From NCBI GenBank assembly GCA_017397725.1, contig JAFQIA010000013.1, positions 1 to 64,000 of the forward strand: a stretch of 64,000 bases of DNA. The letters run 5' to 3'. Origin of the DNA: Clostridia bacterium. Its GTDB lineage: Bacteria > Bacillota > Clostridia > Monoglobales > Monoglobaceae. The notes under the pieces were generated by a model, which was not told the DNA's origin, ran no database searches, and was given only the letters and a program-made list of their open reading frames with translations. Positions 32,456 to 40,334 of the stretch are shown here, one piece after another. The translations under genes were made by a program, and so were the position numbers. Within the stretch, counting starts at the first letter, position 1; the number at the start of each line of letters is the position of its first letter.

Positions 32456-33661
32456 TTATTCTTGTTCGCCGTCGGTGGCAATGGGGGATTTGATGGCGAT
32501 ATCCTCCAGTGCAGTCAGGGAGACAGTGACGGAAACGCCGCCCCGTTCGGTCAGGGTGTGGCTGATTTCCTGCTCAATGATGGTTGCATCTTCGGGGATG
32601 GATGCAGTCAACTCGGCTAACAGTTCCTCTTTGCCGGTGGCAAGTGCCTCTGTGGCAGAGCGTTCTTTTTGTGTGGAAGTTTGTTCTTTGAACACGGATT
32701 TTTTCACATATAACGAGGGTAGTCGCTCGATGGGCAGGCGATATTCCCGCTCGGTTTCCTCCTGTGCATATTCGGCATAAGGGGCACCTTTGCGAAGGAA
32801 CAGGGGTAGTTCCCGGTTCAAGATTTTCAGGGTGTAGCGGGTGCTGTCCCTGCCGGTTTCCAAGGTTTCGGTATAGGTGAGGGGATATTCCCGGGTCAGG
32901 GAGTGAAAGGTATGGGCAAAAACCTCCCCGTAGGCGTGGACATACCGGATGCCGCTTTCTCCCGCATCCATAATGCCGCTGACCAACACATCCCCTGCCC
33001 GCACGCCGGAGGAGGGGGTGACCACCGTTTGTCCGTCGCGGGCTTCTATGGAAACAATCACCCCGTCCTTTTCTGCAATCAGGTTGCAGGGAGAGTCGGG
33101 GTCAATGCCCTCTTCGGTTTCCAGCCGTTCCACCACCTCTACATAGATACGGGAACCGCTGACATTGATGCCCAGCCACGCCAAATCCTCCAAATCCCGC
33201 ATCATCCGGTTGCGGATGACCGAGGAATCAATCTCGGCGGTGGACCTGCCAATGGCAATGTCGGAGCGGGCAAGATGCTCCAAAATAGTTGCGGTTGGGA
33301 TTCGATTGTTCCCGAACACAGTGATTCCCATAATATGTCCCGAGGTATACCATAAAAAAAGAACCACCAGCGCTAAGGCGGGCAGAAGAAGTTTCCGTTT
33401 GCGATAGCGATGGAATAAAAAGGGAAGCCCTCTCCGTTTGAGAATGGTCAGGTGGGTTTGGGTGCGACGGCAGACCGGACGGATGCTCCGGAATGCGCGC
33501 AGACTCATATTGGCAGTCAGTCTGCCCTCGCCCCGATGCCGGACATCCCAGATTTCCAGATTCCGACGAGTGCAGACGGTGAGAAAACGCTCGGGGAAAA
33601 CGCTGTCAGCCTGTATGGTGACATAGCCTTCCAGTATACGCAAAAAATCAATGAAATACAT
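32456..33661 (-). CDS. yqfD: sporulation protein YqfD
   Basis: A 401-residue YqfD: an N-terminal RNA-binding-like region, one membrane segment near residues 90-110 (LLLPALALVVLFLWYTSGHI), and a large extracytoplasmic part beginning GITVFGNNRIPTATILEHL. It belongs to the sigma-E mother-cell regulon in Bacillus, where YqfC and YqfD are needed for engulfment-stage development. It starts 15 bp after yqfC. Confidence 0.9.
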   Translation of the reverse strand: MYFIDFLRILEGYVTIQADSVFPERFLTVCTRRNLEIWDVRHRGEGRLTANMSLRAFRSIRPVCRRTQTHLTILKRRGLPFLFHRYRKRKLLLPALALVVLFLWYTSGHIMGITVFGNNRIPTATILEHLARSDIAIGRSTAEIDSSVIRNRMMRDLEDLAWLGINVSGSRIYVEVVERLETEEGIDPDSPCNLIAEKDGVIVSIEARDGQTVVTPSSGVRAGDVLVSGIMDAGESGIRYVHAYGEVFAHTFHSLTREYPLTYTETLETGRDSTRYTLKILNRELPLFLRKGAPYAEYAQEETEREYRLPIERLPSLYVKKSVFKEQTSTQKERSATEALATGKEELLAELTASIPEDATIIEQEISHTLTERGGVSVTVSLTALEDIAIKSPIATDGEQE

Positions 33662-33676
33662 AACATCGCTGCCTTT

Positions 33677-33988
33677 CTAAATGTCCTGAAATCCAATCCG
33701 GTCAATTCTTCCTACAATATAAAGCATTTCGCGGGTGATACTGCGGATTTCCAGCTTTGCACCTACAATTTCCACCGCACGGGGATTTGCCTTGACCCGA
33801 ATGCAGGTGTCAGAATATGCCAGAATACTCTTGTAATTTTCTAAACTCAGCTCCCGATTGCCAATGCAGGAGATGAGCACGGTGTCCAAAAGCACTTCTT
33901 TGGAAATGTCTACGGTATCCGCAACCCGCTGCCTGAGCGTCGGGGTTTCCGGTTGCTCGGCAGAGGTGTTTCGTTTCTTGCGTGCCAT
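33677..33988 (-). CDS. yqfC: sporulation protein YqfC
   Basis: About 103 residues. The core VLLDTVLISCIGNRELSLENYKSIL plus RVKANPRAVEIVG matches YqfC of the YabP/YqfC family. ATG 33988 follows AAAGGAG; an upstream in-frame ATG at 34012 precedes that site. On the minus strand CATAAAAT near 34011-34018 resembles a sigma-E -10 element, weak support for mother-cell expression. Confidence 0.88.
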   Translation of the reverse strand: MARKKRNTSAEQPETPTLRQRVADTVDISKEVLLDTVLISCIGNRELSLENYKSILAYSDTCIRVKANPRAVEIVGAKLEIRSITREMLYIVGRIDRIGFQDI

Positions 33989-34069
33989 ACTACGCCACTC
34001 CTTTTTTAACACATTTTATGCGTAAAAATAGGGATTGATGAATAGGATAAACCAGAAAGGAGGGGGAGG

Positions 34070-35134
34070 ATGGAACGATTTTGGAAAATCAGCCTGTTAC
34101 TACTTTCCGGCTATCTTCTGGCGGTGATGCTGATGAATCCGGAAGTGTGTATGAATGCGGCATCCTCTGCATTGCTGCTCTGCTTTGAAACAGTGATACC
34201 GGCATTGTTTCCTTTTTTTGTTTGTAGCCATCTGCTGATTGATTTGGGGGCGGCAGGCTTGCTCAGTCGCTATCTTTCCCCACTAATGCGGCCCCTGTTC
34301 GGGATTCCGGGAAGCGGTGCATTGGCGGTGGTGCTGGGTCTGGTCAGCGGCTATCCGGTAGGAGCAGAGTGTATTGTGGGACTTTATACTTCGGGAAACT
34401 GCTCCCGCAGCGAGGCGGAGCGAATGCTGACCTTTTGTAACAATTCGGGCCCTTTGTTTGTGATGGGCGCGGTTGGCGTGGGCATGTTGGGGGCTCGTGA
34501 GATAGGCGGCTTGTTATACCTGATTCACGCAATTTCCGCACTCTTGACGGGGATGTTGTTTCGACGTTACGGCAAGGAAACTACCCTTCAAAGCCTTGCG
34601 TTGCCTGCAGGCAAACCTTTGCCAAATCCCATCTTTGCGTTTGGCACGGCGGTTGCCGATGGAGTGACCGCCATCCTGAAGGTCTGCGGGTTTGTGGTTC
34701 TTTTTGCGGTGGTAACCTCTGCCCTTCCCCAAGATAGCGCACCGCTGTACGCATTGTTGGAAATCACCGGAGGAATTGCCCGTATGGTTGAGATGGGAAG
34801 TTTTGGACAGGGGCTCTTGCCGATGGTTTCCTTTTTCCTTGCCTGTTCCGGCGTTTCGGTGCTGATGCAGGCGGCAGCCATTGTTCTGCCGGCGGGACTT
34901 TCTCTCAAACCTTACTTATTGGGCAAGCTGACCCAAGGCTGCTTGGCGTGTGGGTTGACTGCTTTGGCATTACAATTTGTACCCATCTCCACGCCCAGTT
35001 TTGCAGGAGAGGTAGGCGTTTTCCTACCCAATGGCTTTGCGCTCCTTTGCTATGCAGGGATGATGCTCCTTTGGAGTCTTTGCTTTTTGGCGGCATTCTG
35101 TTTTGCCCTCTGGCTGTACGACCACCATAAATAA
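34070..35134 (+). CDS. ylbJ: sporulation integral membrane protein YlbJ
   Basis: A 354-residue polytopic membrane protein with two Gate/nucleoside-recognition regions: SGYPVGAECIVGLY with TFCNNSGPLFVMGAVG, and EITGGIARM in the second half. This pattern is typical of YlbJ, a sigma-E-dependent spore-formation protein. Divergent from yqfC. AGGAGG lies 6 nt before the ATG. Confidence 0.9.
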   Translation: MERFWKISLLLLSGYLLAVMLMNPEVCMNAASSALLLCFETVIPALFPFFVCSHLLIDLGAAGLLSRYLSPLMRPLFGIPGSGALAVVLGLVSGYPVGAECIVGLYTSGNCSRSEAERMLTFCNNSGPLFVMGAVGVGMLGAREIGGLLYLIHAISALLTGMLFRRYGKETTLQSLALPAGKPLPNPIFAFGTAVADGVTAILKVCGFVVLFAVVTSALPQDSAPLYALLEITGGIARMVEMGSFGQGLLPMVSFFLACSGVSVLMQAAAIVLPAGLSLKPYLLGKLTQGCLACGLTALALQFVPISTPSFAGEVGVFLPNGFALLCYAGMMLLWSLCFLAAFCFALWLYDHHK

Positions 35135-35145
35135 ACCACAACAGC

Positions 35146-35214
35146 ACAGGGGACGGTTCTCTGTGTCGTGCTTTTTTGAGCAAATAAAAAAGAACACAGA
35201 GAACCGTCCCCTGT
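35146..35214. repeat. REPIN-like inverted repeat
   Basis: Perfect 21-bp arms, left 35146-35166 and right 35194-35214, core GGGGACGGTTCTCTGTG, separated by 27 nt. The GGGGACGGTTCT core recurs in many Firmicutes genomes as a dispersed repeat, typically with REP-associated Y1 transposases; that is from memory, not from a search. It also sits between two convergent genes and may serve as a terminator. Confidence 0.75.
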
Positions 35215-35228
35215 GTTCTTTTGTTTGG

Positions 35229-35789
35229 TTAGTCTTCCCATGGGATGAGGGCGTCGCCGTCCACCAAAAAGGCGGATTGAGCGATGTTTGCCATAGGCGC
35301 ATCCGAAAAGGAATCGGAGTAAAAAGCCTCGATGGCGGCATCGCCGAAAACCTGACGGAAGCGGCGGACCTTTTCCTCTCCGTGACAGTTGATGCCTAAG
35401 TACATTCCGGTATGGATGTCCACCTTGGAGGCAAGCAGATGCCGAATCCCCAGCCGCTCACAGATGGGACGGAGCAAAAATTCCGGTGAGGCGGAAATAA
35501 TCACATCGTCCTCTTTTTGCTGGGCAAGGTACCAAGATTTGATGTTTTCCTGATGGGAATCCCAAAACTCCTCTACCCAAGCCTCCACCGCAGGGATGCC
35601 TGCCAGAAACTGATACAGTTTTTCCTTAAAACGAGTCTTTTCCCACTGTTTGAGCAGGTACCCGCCAAAGGAAACGCCGCCGGGAATCAGGCGGAATGCC
35701 AAAGACGGTTTTTTGCGGACACACCAAGTGATAAAATCCGCGGTGCTGTCCCCGTCATAGATGGTTTTGTCAAAATCATAGGCATACAT
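35229..35789 (-). CDS. HAD-superfamily phosphatase (SerB-like subfamily IB)
   Basis: About 186 residues. HAD motif I DFDKTIYDGDST at the N-terminus, motif II ISASPEF, and a motif III/IV region with YSDSFSDAPM. A helical cap lies between motifs I and II. It may act on phosphoserine or another small phosphomonoester. ATG at residue 21 of the open frame follows AAAGAG and puts the catalytic Asp close to the N-terminus, as in the family. Confidence 0.82.
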   Translation of the reverse strand: MYAYDFDKTIYDGDSTADFITWCVRKKPSLAFRLIPGGVSFGGYLLKQWEKTRFKEKLYQFLAGIPAVEAWVEEFWDSHQENIKSWYLAQQKEDDVIISASPEFLLRPICERLGIRHLLASKVDIHTGMYLGINCHGEEKVRRFRQVFGDAAIEAFYSDSFSDAPMANIAQSAFLVDGDALIPWED

Positions 35790-35842
35790 GATGAACCCTC
35801 TTTTCTCTTTGATGCAAGGAGTATACCACAAAGAAAGAAAGC

Positions 35843-35905
35843 TTGTCAAATGCGTTTGACAAACCCCAATCCTTATGATATAATTTTAACAAGAAATTGT
35901 TAAAA
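35843..35905 (+). promoter_or_regulatory. rex promoter with two palindromes
   Basis: TTGACA (35856-35861), 17 bp, TATAAT (35879-35884). One palindrome, TTGTCAAA-tgcg-TTTGACAA (35843-35862), overlaps the -35; a second, TTTTAACAA-gaaa-TTGTTAAAA (35884-35905), follows the -10. The second carries Rex-like half sites but in the everted order (TTAACAA then TTGTTAA), so neither is a textbook Rex box. Confidence 0.7.
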
Positions 35906-35916
35906 GGAGAGCCCCG

Positions 35917-36585
35917 ATGTTGTTTCGGGCAAAAAATATGGAAAAAAAAGTGTCGGCATCGGTGGTCAACCGGTTGCCACGATATTATCGTTATCTGACC
36001 GACCTGCTTGCGTCGGGCGTAGAGCGGATCTCTTCCAAAGAGTTGAGTGAAAAGATGCAGGTGACGGCTTCTCAGATTCGTCAGGATCTGAACTGCTTTG
36101 GCGGATTCGGGCAACAAGGGTATGGCTATAATGTCAGTTCCTTGCAGGCAGAAATCGGACAGATTTTAGGCTTGAATCAAGGCTACACCGCCATTTTGGT
36201 GGGTGCCGGAAATATGGGAAGAACCTTTGCCACCAACACCAAGTTTGAGGCAAGGGGGTTTCAACTGATTGGGGTATTTGATTCCGATGCCAAAAAGGTA
36301 GGGACAGCCCTTGCGGGACATACCATTCAGGATTATGCAACCATTCAGGATTTCATTGCGGAAAAGAAACCCAAGATGGCAATTTTAACCGTTCCCAAAG
36401 ATGCGATGCACAATGTGGCAGAAGAACTGATTGGCTATGGCATTCGGGCGTTTTTGAATTTTTCTTATACCGAGCTTTCGGCGGCAGAAAATATTGCGGT
36501 GGAAAATGTGCATTTGAGCGACAGCCTGATGCGGCTTTCCTACAAGCTGCTGGAACAGGACAAGACCACAGAAGAAGAGGAATAA
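35917..36585 (+). CDS. rex: redox-sensing transcriptional repressor Rex
   Basis: A 222-residue Rex: N-terminal winged helix (RISSKELSEKMQVTASQIRQDLNCFGGFGQQGYGY) and a C-terminal Rossmann domain with VGAGNMGRTF that senses NADH/NAD+. In Clostridia it represses fermentation and electron-transfer genes when NADH is low. AAAGGAG is 7 nt before ATG 35917; an internal ATG at residue 8 is less likely. Two promoter palindromes suggest autoregulation. Confidence 0.95.
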   Translation: MLFRAKNMEKKVSASVVNRLPRYYRYLTDLLASGVERISSKELSEKMQVTASQIRQDLNCFGGFGQQGYGYNVSSLQAEIGQILGLNQGYTAILVGAGNMGRTFATNTKFEARGFQLIGVFDSDAKKVGTALAGHTIQDYATIQDFIAEKKPKMAILTVPKDAMHNVAEELIGYGIRAFLNFSYTELSAAENIAVENVHLSDSLMRLSYKLLEQDKTTEEEE

Positions 36586-36588
36586 ACT

Positions 36589-37398
36589 ATGAAAGTTTAT
36601 GCGTTGGTTGGAAAATCCGGTACCGGAAAAAGCCATCATAGTATGTGGGTTGCTCAGGAATACGGATTGGACTATATTGTAGATGACGGTCTTTTGATTG
36701 GGGACAACCATATCATCGCCGGAAAATCCGCCAAGCGGGAACCCAATAAGGTTGCCTCGGTGCGGTGTGCGGTCTTTCAGGACCCTGCTCATTCGGCGGC
36801 GGTGCGAAAAGCGATTCAGGACAAGCAGGTGGAAAGTCTGCTTTTGATTGGTACCAGCGACAGAATGGTGAATAAAATTGCCGAAGAGTTGCAGGTGGCA
36901 CCCATTGAACGCATCATTCCGATTGAGGAGGTTGCCACAGCGGAGGAAATGCAGATTGCCTCTGAGATGCGGAACAAACAGGGAAAGCACGTGATTCCTG
37001 TGCCTACCTTTGAACTGAAACGACAGTTTTCGGGATACTTCATCGACCCGCTGATGGTATTATTCAAGAAAAAGGGGCAGACTATTATGGAGGAAAAAAC
37101 AGTGATGCGCCCTGCATACAGCTATCTGGGGGAATACAAAATTTCACCCAAGGCAATTGCAGACATCTGTACCTATGAGGCAAAACAATTTTCCGCTGTC
37201 CATAAGGTGCTCAAGGTCAAAAACACCGTGACTGCAGACGGACAGTTTATGCTGGATATCGACCTTTCCATGCATTTTCCCTGTCGGGTTGCAGAGCAAG
37301 CCGATGAAATATCGAAAAAAATCAAAGCAGCCATTGAAGAATTTACCGCGGTGACGGTAAAGTGGGTGCACATCAAGGTCAAGGATTTGCAGGTGTAA
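36589..37398 (+). CDS. P-loop ATPase fused to an Asp23/Gls24-like domain
   Basis: 269 residues. The N-terminal half has a Walker A, GKSGTGKS (residues 8-15), and a nucleotide-kinase-like fold (YIVDDGLLIGDNHIIAGKSAKRE). The C-terminal 100 residues (GEYKISPKAIADICTYEAKQ to TVKWVHIKVKDLQV) resemble the Asp23/Gls24 cell-envelope stress family. I know of no function. It starts 3 bp after rex and so is almost certainly co-transcribed with it. Confidence 0.75.
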   Translation: MKVYALVGKSGTGKSHHSMWVAQEYGLDYIVDDGLLIGDNHIIAGKSAKREPNKVASVRCAVFQDPAHSAAVRKAIQDKQVESLLLIGTSDRMVNKIAEELQVAPIERIIPIEEVATAEEMQIASEMRNKQGKHVIPVPTFELKRQFSGYFIDPLMVLFKKKGQTIMEEKTVMRPAYSYLGEYKISPKAIADICTYEAKQFSAVHKVLKVKNTVTADGQFMLDIDLSMHFPCRVAEQADEISKKIKAAIEEFTAVTVKWVHIKVKDLQV

Positions 37399-37452
37399 AT
37401 CCCATTACAAACGAAAAAGAATCAATTTTAATATATTTTTGGAGGTTTATCA

Positions 37453-38316
37453 ATGTTAGTTTCAGCAACCGAAATGTTAAAAAAGGCAGTAGAAGGGCAT
37501 TATGCAGTTGGTCAGTTCAATATCAACAATCTGGAATGGACCAAGGCAATTCTGCTCACCGCAGAGGAAAACAAATCCCCGGTGATCCTTGGTGTATCCG
37601 AGGGCGCGGGAAAATATATGACCGGATTTAAGACGGTTTCTGCAATGGTAGAGGCAATGATCGAATCCTTGAACATCACCGTTCCGGTAGCGCTGCATCT
37701 GGACCACGGTAGCTACGAGGGCTGCTATCAGTGCGTGAAGGCAGGCTTCTCTTCCATTATGTTTGACGGTTCTCATTTCCCCATTGAGGAGAATGTAGAA
37801 AAGACCACCGAGCTGGTTCACGTGGCACACAATCTGGGCCTTTCTATCGAGGCTGAGGTTGGTTCCATCGGCGGCGAAGAAGATGGCGTTGTTGGCGCAG
37901 GCGAAATCGCAGACCCCGACGAGTGTAAGAGAATCGCTGATTTGGGTGTGGACTTCCTGGCAGCAGGCATCGGCAACATCCACGGCAAATATCCGGAGAA
38001 CTGGAAAGGTTTGGATTTTGACGCTCTGGCAAAAATCAAGGCGTTGGTGGGCGATCTTCCTTTGGTTCTGCACGGCGGAACCGGCATCCCCGAAGAAATG
38101 ATTCAAAAAGCAATCTCTCTCGGTGTTGCAAAAATCAATGTAAACACCGAGTGCCAGCTGTACTTCCAGGAGGCAACCAGAAAGTACATTGAAGAGGGCA
38201 AGGACCTGCAAGGCAAGGGATTTGACCCCAGAAAGCTTTTGGCGCCCGGCTTTGAAGGAATCAAGACCATCGTCAAGGAAAAGATGGAGCTGTTCGGCTC
38301 TGTCGGCAAGGCATAA
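37453..38316 (+). CDS. fba: class II fructose-1,6-bisphosphate aldolase
   Basis: 287 residues. Zinc-binding HLDHGS, the EAEVGSIGGEEDGV loop, GIGNIHGKYP, LHGGTGIPEE and KINVNTECQ are intact. It interconverts fructose-1,6-bisphosphate with DHAP and glyceraldehyde-3-phosphate in glycolysis. A strong GGAGGT site precedes the ATG, and codon choice looks like that of a highly expressed gene. A distinct class II aldolase is in the accessory operon at 44273. Confidence 0.95.
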   Translation: MLVSATEMLKKAVEGHYAVGQFNINNLEWTKAILLTAEENKSPVILGVSEGAGKYMTGFKTVSAMVEAMIESLNITVPVALHLDHGSYEGCYQCVKAGFSSIMFDGSHFPIEENVEKTTELVHVAHNLGLSIEAEVGSIGGEEDGVVGAGEIADPDECKRIADLGVDFLAAGIGNIHGKYPENWKGLDFDALAKIKALVGDLPLVLHGGTGIPEEMIQKAISLGVAKINVNTECQLYFQEATRKYIEEGKDLQGKGFDPRKLLAPGFEGIKTIVKEKMELFGSVGKA

Positions 38317-38337
38317 GTTCAGAGCGCCGAAAAAGTT

Positions 38338-38352
38338 GGTCTACCGCAAGCA
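38338..38352 (+). repeat. 15-bp dispersed repeat, copy 1
   Basis: GGTCTACCGCAAGCA, identical to 54397-54411, each 20-odd bp after a stop codon and upstream of a GC-rich terminator. The two copies bracket the alarmone synthetase, rpiR and the 13-gene operon. Confidence 0.8.
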
Positions 38353-38409
38353 GGGAAATAGAAAAGAACTATTTGCAAGGGTCGGCGACCCGTAAATATG
38401 AATCACAAA

Positions 38410-38455
38410 AACGGCAAGGAAAACATCGAGTTCCCCTTGCCGTTGCTTGCTTTTT
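38410..38455 (+). terminator. fba terminator
   Basis: AACGGCAAGG (38410-38419) pairs with CCTTGCCGTT (38435-38444); a T5 run follows at 38451-38455. Confidence 0.65.
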
Positions 38456-38457
38456 GC

Positions 38458-38503
38458 GAAATCGTTCTCTACCGTACCTATGTACGCCGACGAAAACGAT
38501 TTC
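38458..38503. repeat. nested palindrome
   Basis: GAAATCGTT (38458-38466) pairs with AACGATTTC (38495-38503), enclosing a second perfect stem CGTAC-ctat-GTACG (38473-38486). Confidence 0.75.
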
Positions 38504-38553
38504 ACAAAATATACCTTCCTTTTTCGGACTCTGTCAGCACGTTAGCGCGCTAC

Positions 38554-38583
38554 AAGGTTCTCCCGAAAAGGGAGAACCTTTTT
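38554..38583 (+). terminator. terminator directly before the small alarmone synthetase
   Basis: AAGGTTCTCCC, loop GAAAA, GGGAGAACCTT, then T5. The next gene starts at 38602, so this is either the end of a short transcript or an attenuator for that gene. Confidence 0.8.
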
Positions 38584-38601
38584 CCATCAGGAGTGAAGAA
38601 G

Positions 38602-39276
38602 ATGAATGAAAAAAGTTTAATGCAATTATTTGAAAAAAGCAGTATGGAACAACTGCAAAAATCCTCGGAGGATTATTTCCGTTTGATGGCGTATTACCGA
38701 TGCGCCATGATGGAGGTAGAAACCAAGTTTAATGTACTCAACGAGGAGTTTTCTTTGCGTTTGGACCGTAACCCCATCAATAGTATCAAAAGCCGATTAA
38801 AAAAGCCGCTGAGCGTCAAAGAAAAAATGGAGCGGAAGAGTCTGCCTGCAACCGCAGAGGCCATTGAAGAAACTTTGAACGATGTGGCAGGAGTGCGGGT
38901 GGTTTGCTCCTTTTTGGAGGATGTATATCTCCTTGCTGATGCTCTGCTCAAGCAGGATGATGTGACCCTGATTGCCCGTAAGGACTATATCCAGAATCCC
39001 AAACCCAACGGCTATCGTAGTCTGCATCTGATTGTTTCGGTGCCCATCTTTCTGGCAAACGAAAAGAAGATGATGCGGGTGGAAATTCAGCTCCGCACCA
39101 TTGCCATGGACTGCTGGGCAAGCTTGGAGCATCAGCTCAAATACAAAAAGGATACCCCGTTTACCGAGGAAATGATGCAGGAACTTTATGCCTGTGCCGT
39201 CATCAGCAAGGAGCTGGATGAGAGGATGGATGCCCTGCGCAAGGGGGCATTCGTTGACAAAACGGAAGAAACGTGA
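38602..39276 (+). CDS. small alarmone synthetase (RelQ/RelP type)
   Basis: 224 residues with only a RelA/SpoT synthetase domain: RLKKPLSVKEKMERK, DVAGVRVVCSFLEDVY, KPNGYRSLHLIVSVP and EIQLRTIAMDCWASLEHQL. No HD, TGS or ACT domain. It makes (p)ppGpp or pGpp without the ribosome. Start ATG 38602 follows AGGAGTG; upstream in-frame codons run through hairpins and are not coding. A full-length Rel is at 14381. Confidence 0.9.
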   Translation: MNEKSLMQLFEKSSMEQLQKSSEDYFRLMAYYRCAMMEVETKFNVLNEEFSLRLDRNPINSIKSRLKKPLSVKEKMERKSLPATAEAIEETLNDVAGVRVVCSFLEDVYLLADALLKQDDVTLIARKDYIQNPKPNGYRSLHLIVSVPIFLANEKKMMRVEIQLRTIAMDCWASLEHQLKYKKDTPFTEEMMQELYACAVISKELDERMDALRKGAFVDKTEET

Positions 39277-39316
39277 TAACATATCGGTATTCTCAAGAGG
39301 GGATGAAGTGGGAAGT

Positions 39317-40153
39317 ATGAACAAAATTGAACTGAACATTAAGGTGCTCTATGACGAGATGGGCAAGGCGGAGAAAAAGGCGGCGGACTGGATTCTGGCG
39401 CATCCGGGGGAGTTACTTTCTCTCTCTATTGTGGAGCTCGCGGAACTGAGCAAATGCAGTGAGGCAACCATTGTCCGCTTTGCAAAGCGTTTGGGATTTA
39501 CCGGATATCAGGAGTTAAAGCTCTCGGTTGCAAGGGAGTCCGGACAGCGTGTGGTCAATGCCCATATGACCGCAGAGGATTCCGCCTTTGAAATTTATGA
39601 AAAGGTCTGCAATGACATTTATTATTCCCTGGAGCGTACCAAAAAGGTGCTGGATGCAGAAACCATGCAAAAAGCGGCGGAGGCGATTATGTCTGCGGGA
39701 AAAATCATTGTGATGGGTCTGGGGAACTCCGCGGCGGTTGCCATGGATGCAGGCCATAAGCTTTTGCGGGTGGGTTATCCGGCGGTTTCTTACACCGATA
39801 ACCATATGCAGATGATTGCGGCATCCCAATTGAAGACAGGCGATGTGGCAATCGGCATCTCCCATTCCGGTTCCTCCAAGGATGTGATTGAGGCACTGCA
39901 GATTGCCAAGGAACACGGGGCAATCACCATTTGTATTACCAACAAAGGAAAATCCCCCATCTTAAAATGCAGTGATTTGGTGTTATATACATCCTCAGAA
40001 GAAACCAAATACAACATTCTTGCGCTCAACTCCAGAATCGCACAGCTTTCCATTATTGATGCCCTTTACTTCTATATTGTGTATCAGCAATCCCAGAAGT
40101 CTATTGATTCTATCAATAATACCGAGCTTGCATTAAAGACCAAGAAATACTAA
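39317..40153 (+). CDS. MurR/RpiR-family transcriptional regulator
   Basis: About 278 residues: an RpiR helix-turn-helix (SIVELAELSKCSEATIVRFAKRLGFTGYQELKLSVARE) and a C-terminal SIS sugar-phosphate isomerase-like domain (GLGNSAAVAMDAGHKLLR, ISHSGSSKDVIEAL) that binds a phosphosugar effector. It lies directly before the sugar operon and is separated by its own terminator. Two matches to TGAAA-N5-TTTCA-type sites in front of that operon make it the likely controller. Confidence 0.9.
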   Translation: MNKIELNIKVLYDEMGKAEKKAADWILAHPGELLSLSIVELAELSKCSEATIVRFAKRLGFTGYQELKLSVARESGQRVVNAHMTAEDSAFEIYEKVCNDIYYSLERTKKVLDAETMQKAAEAIMSAGKIIVMGLGNSAAVAMDAGHKLLRVGYPAVSYTDNHMQMIAASQLKTGDVAIGISHSGSSKDVIEALQIAKEHGAITICITNKGKSPILKCSDLVLYTSSEETKYNILALNSRIAQLSIIDALYFYIVYQQSQKSIDSINNTELALKTKKY

Positions 40154-40180
40154 AAAGGTGTCTATGACACCTTTTTTTAT
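40152..40180 (+). terminator. rpiR terminator
   Basis: AAAAAGGTGTC, loop TAT, GACACCTTTTTTT, overlapping the stop codon. Confidence 0.85.
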
Positions 40181-40184
40181 ACCA

Positions 40185-40259
40185 AAAAATGAAAATTATT
40201 TTCATTTTTCACAAAAAAGAATCCAAAAGAACCCAAGAAAAAGTGAAAAATATTTTTGA
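40185..40259 (+). promoter_or_regulatory. putative RpiR operators of the sugar operon
   Basis: Site 1: TGAAAATTATTTTCA (40190-40204), the core of an 11-bp-arm palindrome at 40185-40209. Site 2: TGAAAAATATTTTTGA (40244-40259), one mismatch from symmetry. The spacing between centres is about 54 bp, close to five helical turns. Confidence 0.65.
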
Positions 40260-40266
40260 AAATCTA

Positions 40267-40295
40267 TTGATTTTTCTTGGAGGGTGTGCTATGAT
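40267..40295 (+). promoter_or_regulatory. promoter of the 13-gene sugar operon
   Basis: TTGATT (40267-40272), 17 bp, TATGAT (40290-40295). Both operator-like sites lie upstream of the -35, which fits activation or looping better than simple steric block. Confidence 0.55.
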
Positions 40296-40334
40296 AAGAA
40301 AAAATGGAGAAGTATTGTCAAAGGGGATGGAAAA

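Larger units (their letters stand above)
38317..38601. other. 285-bp non-coding region with stacked hairpins
   Basis: It holds, in order: a 15-bp repeat (38338-38352), a small GGGTC/GACCC hairpin near 38385, the fba terminator (38410-38455), a nested palindrome (38458-38503) and a second strong terminator (38554-38583) directly before the small alarmone synthetase. I see no gene or clear promoter in it. Confidence 0.7.

Noticed and set aside
38458..38503. CRISPR-like repeat
   Set aside because: A single nested palindrome with no repeated units or spacers and no cas genes in the window.
38398..38601. N-terminal extension of the small alarmone synthetase
   Set aside because: The extra codons translate hairpins and a terminator, and a good ribosome site precedes the ATG at 38602.
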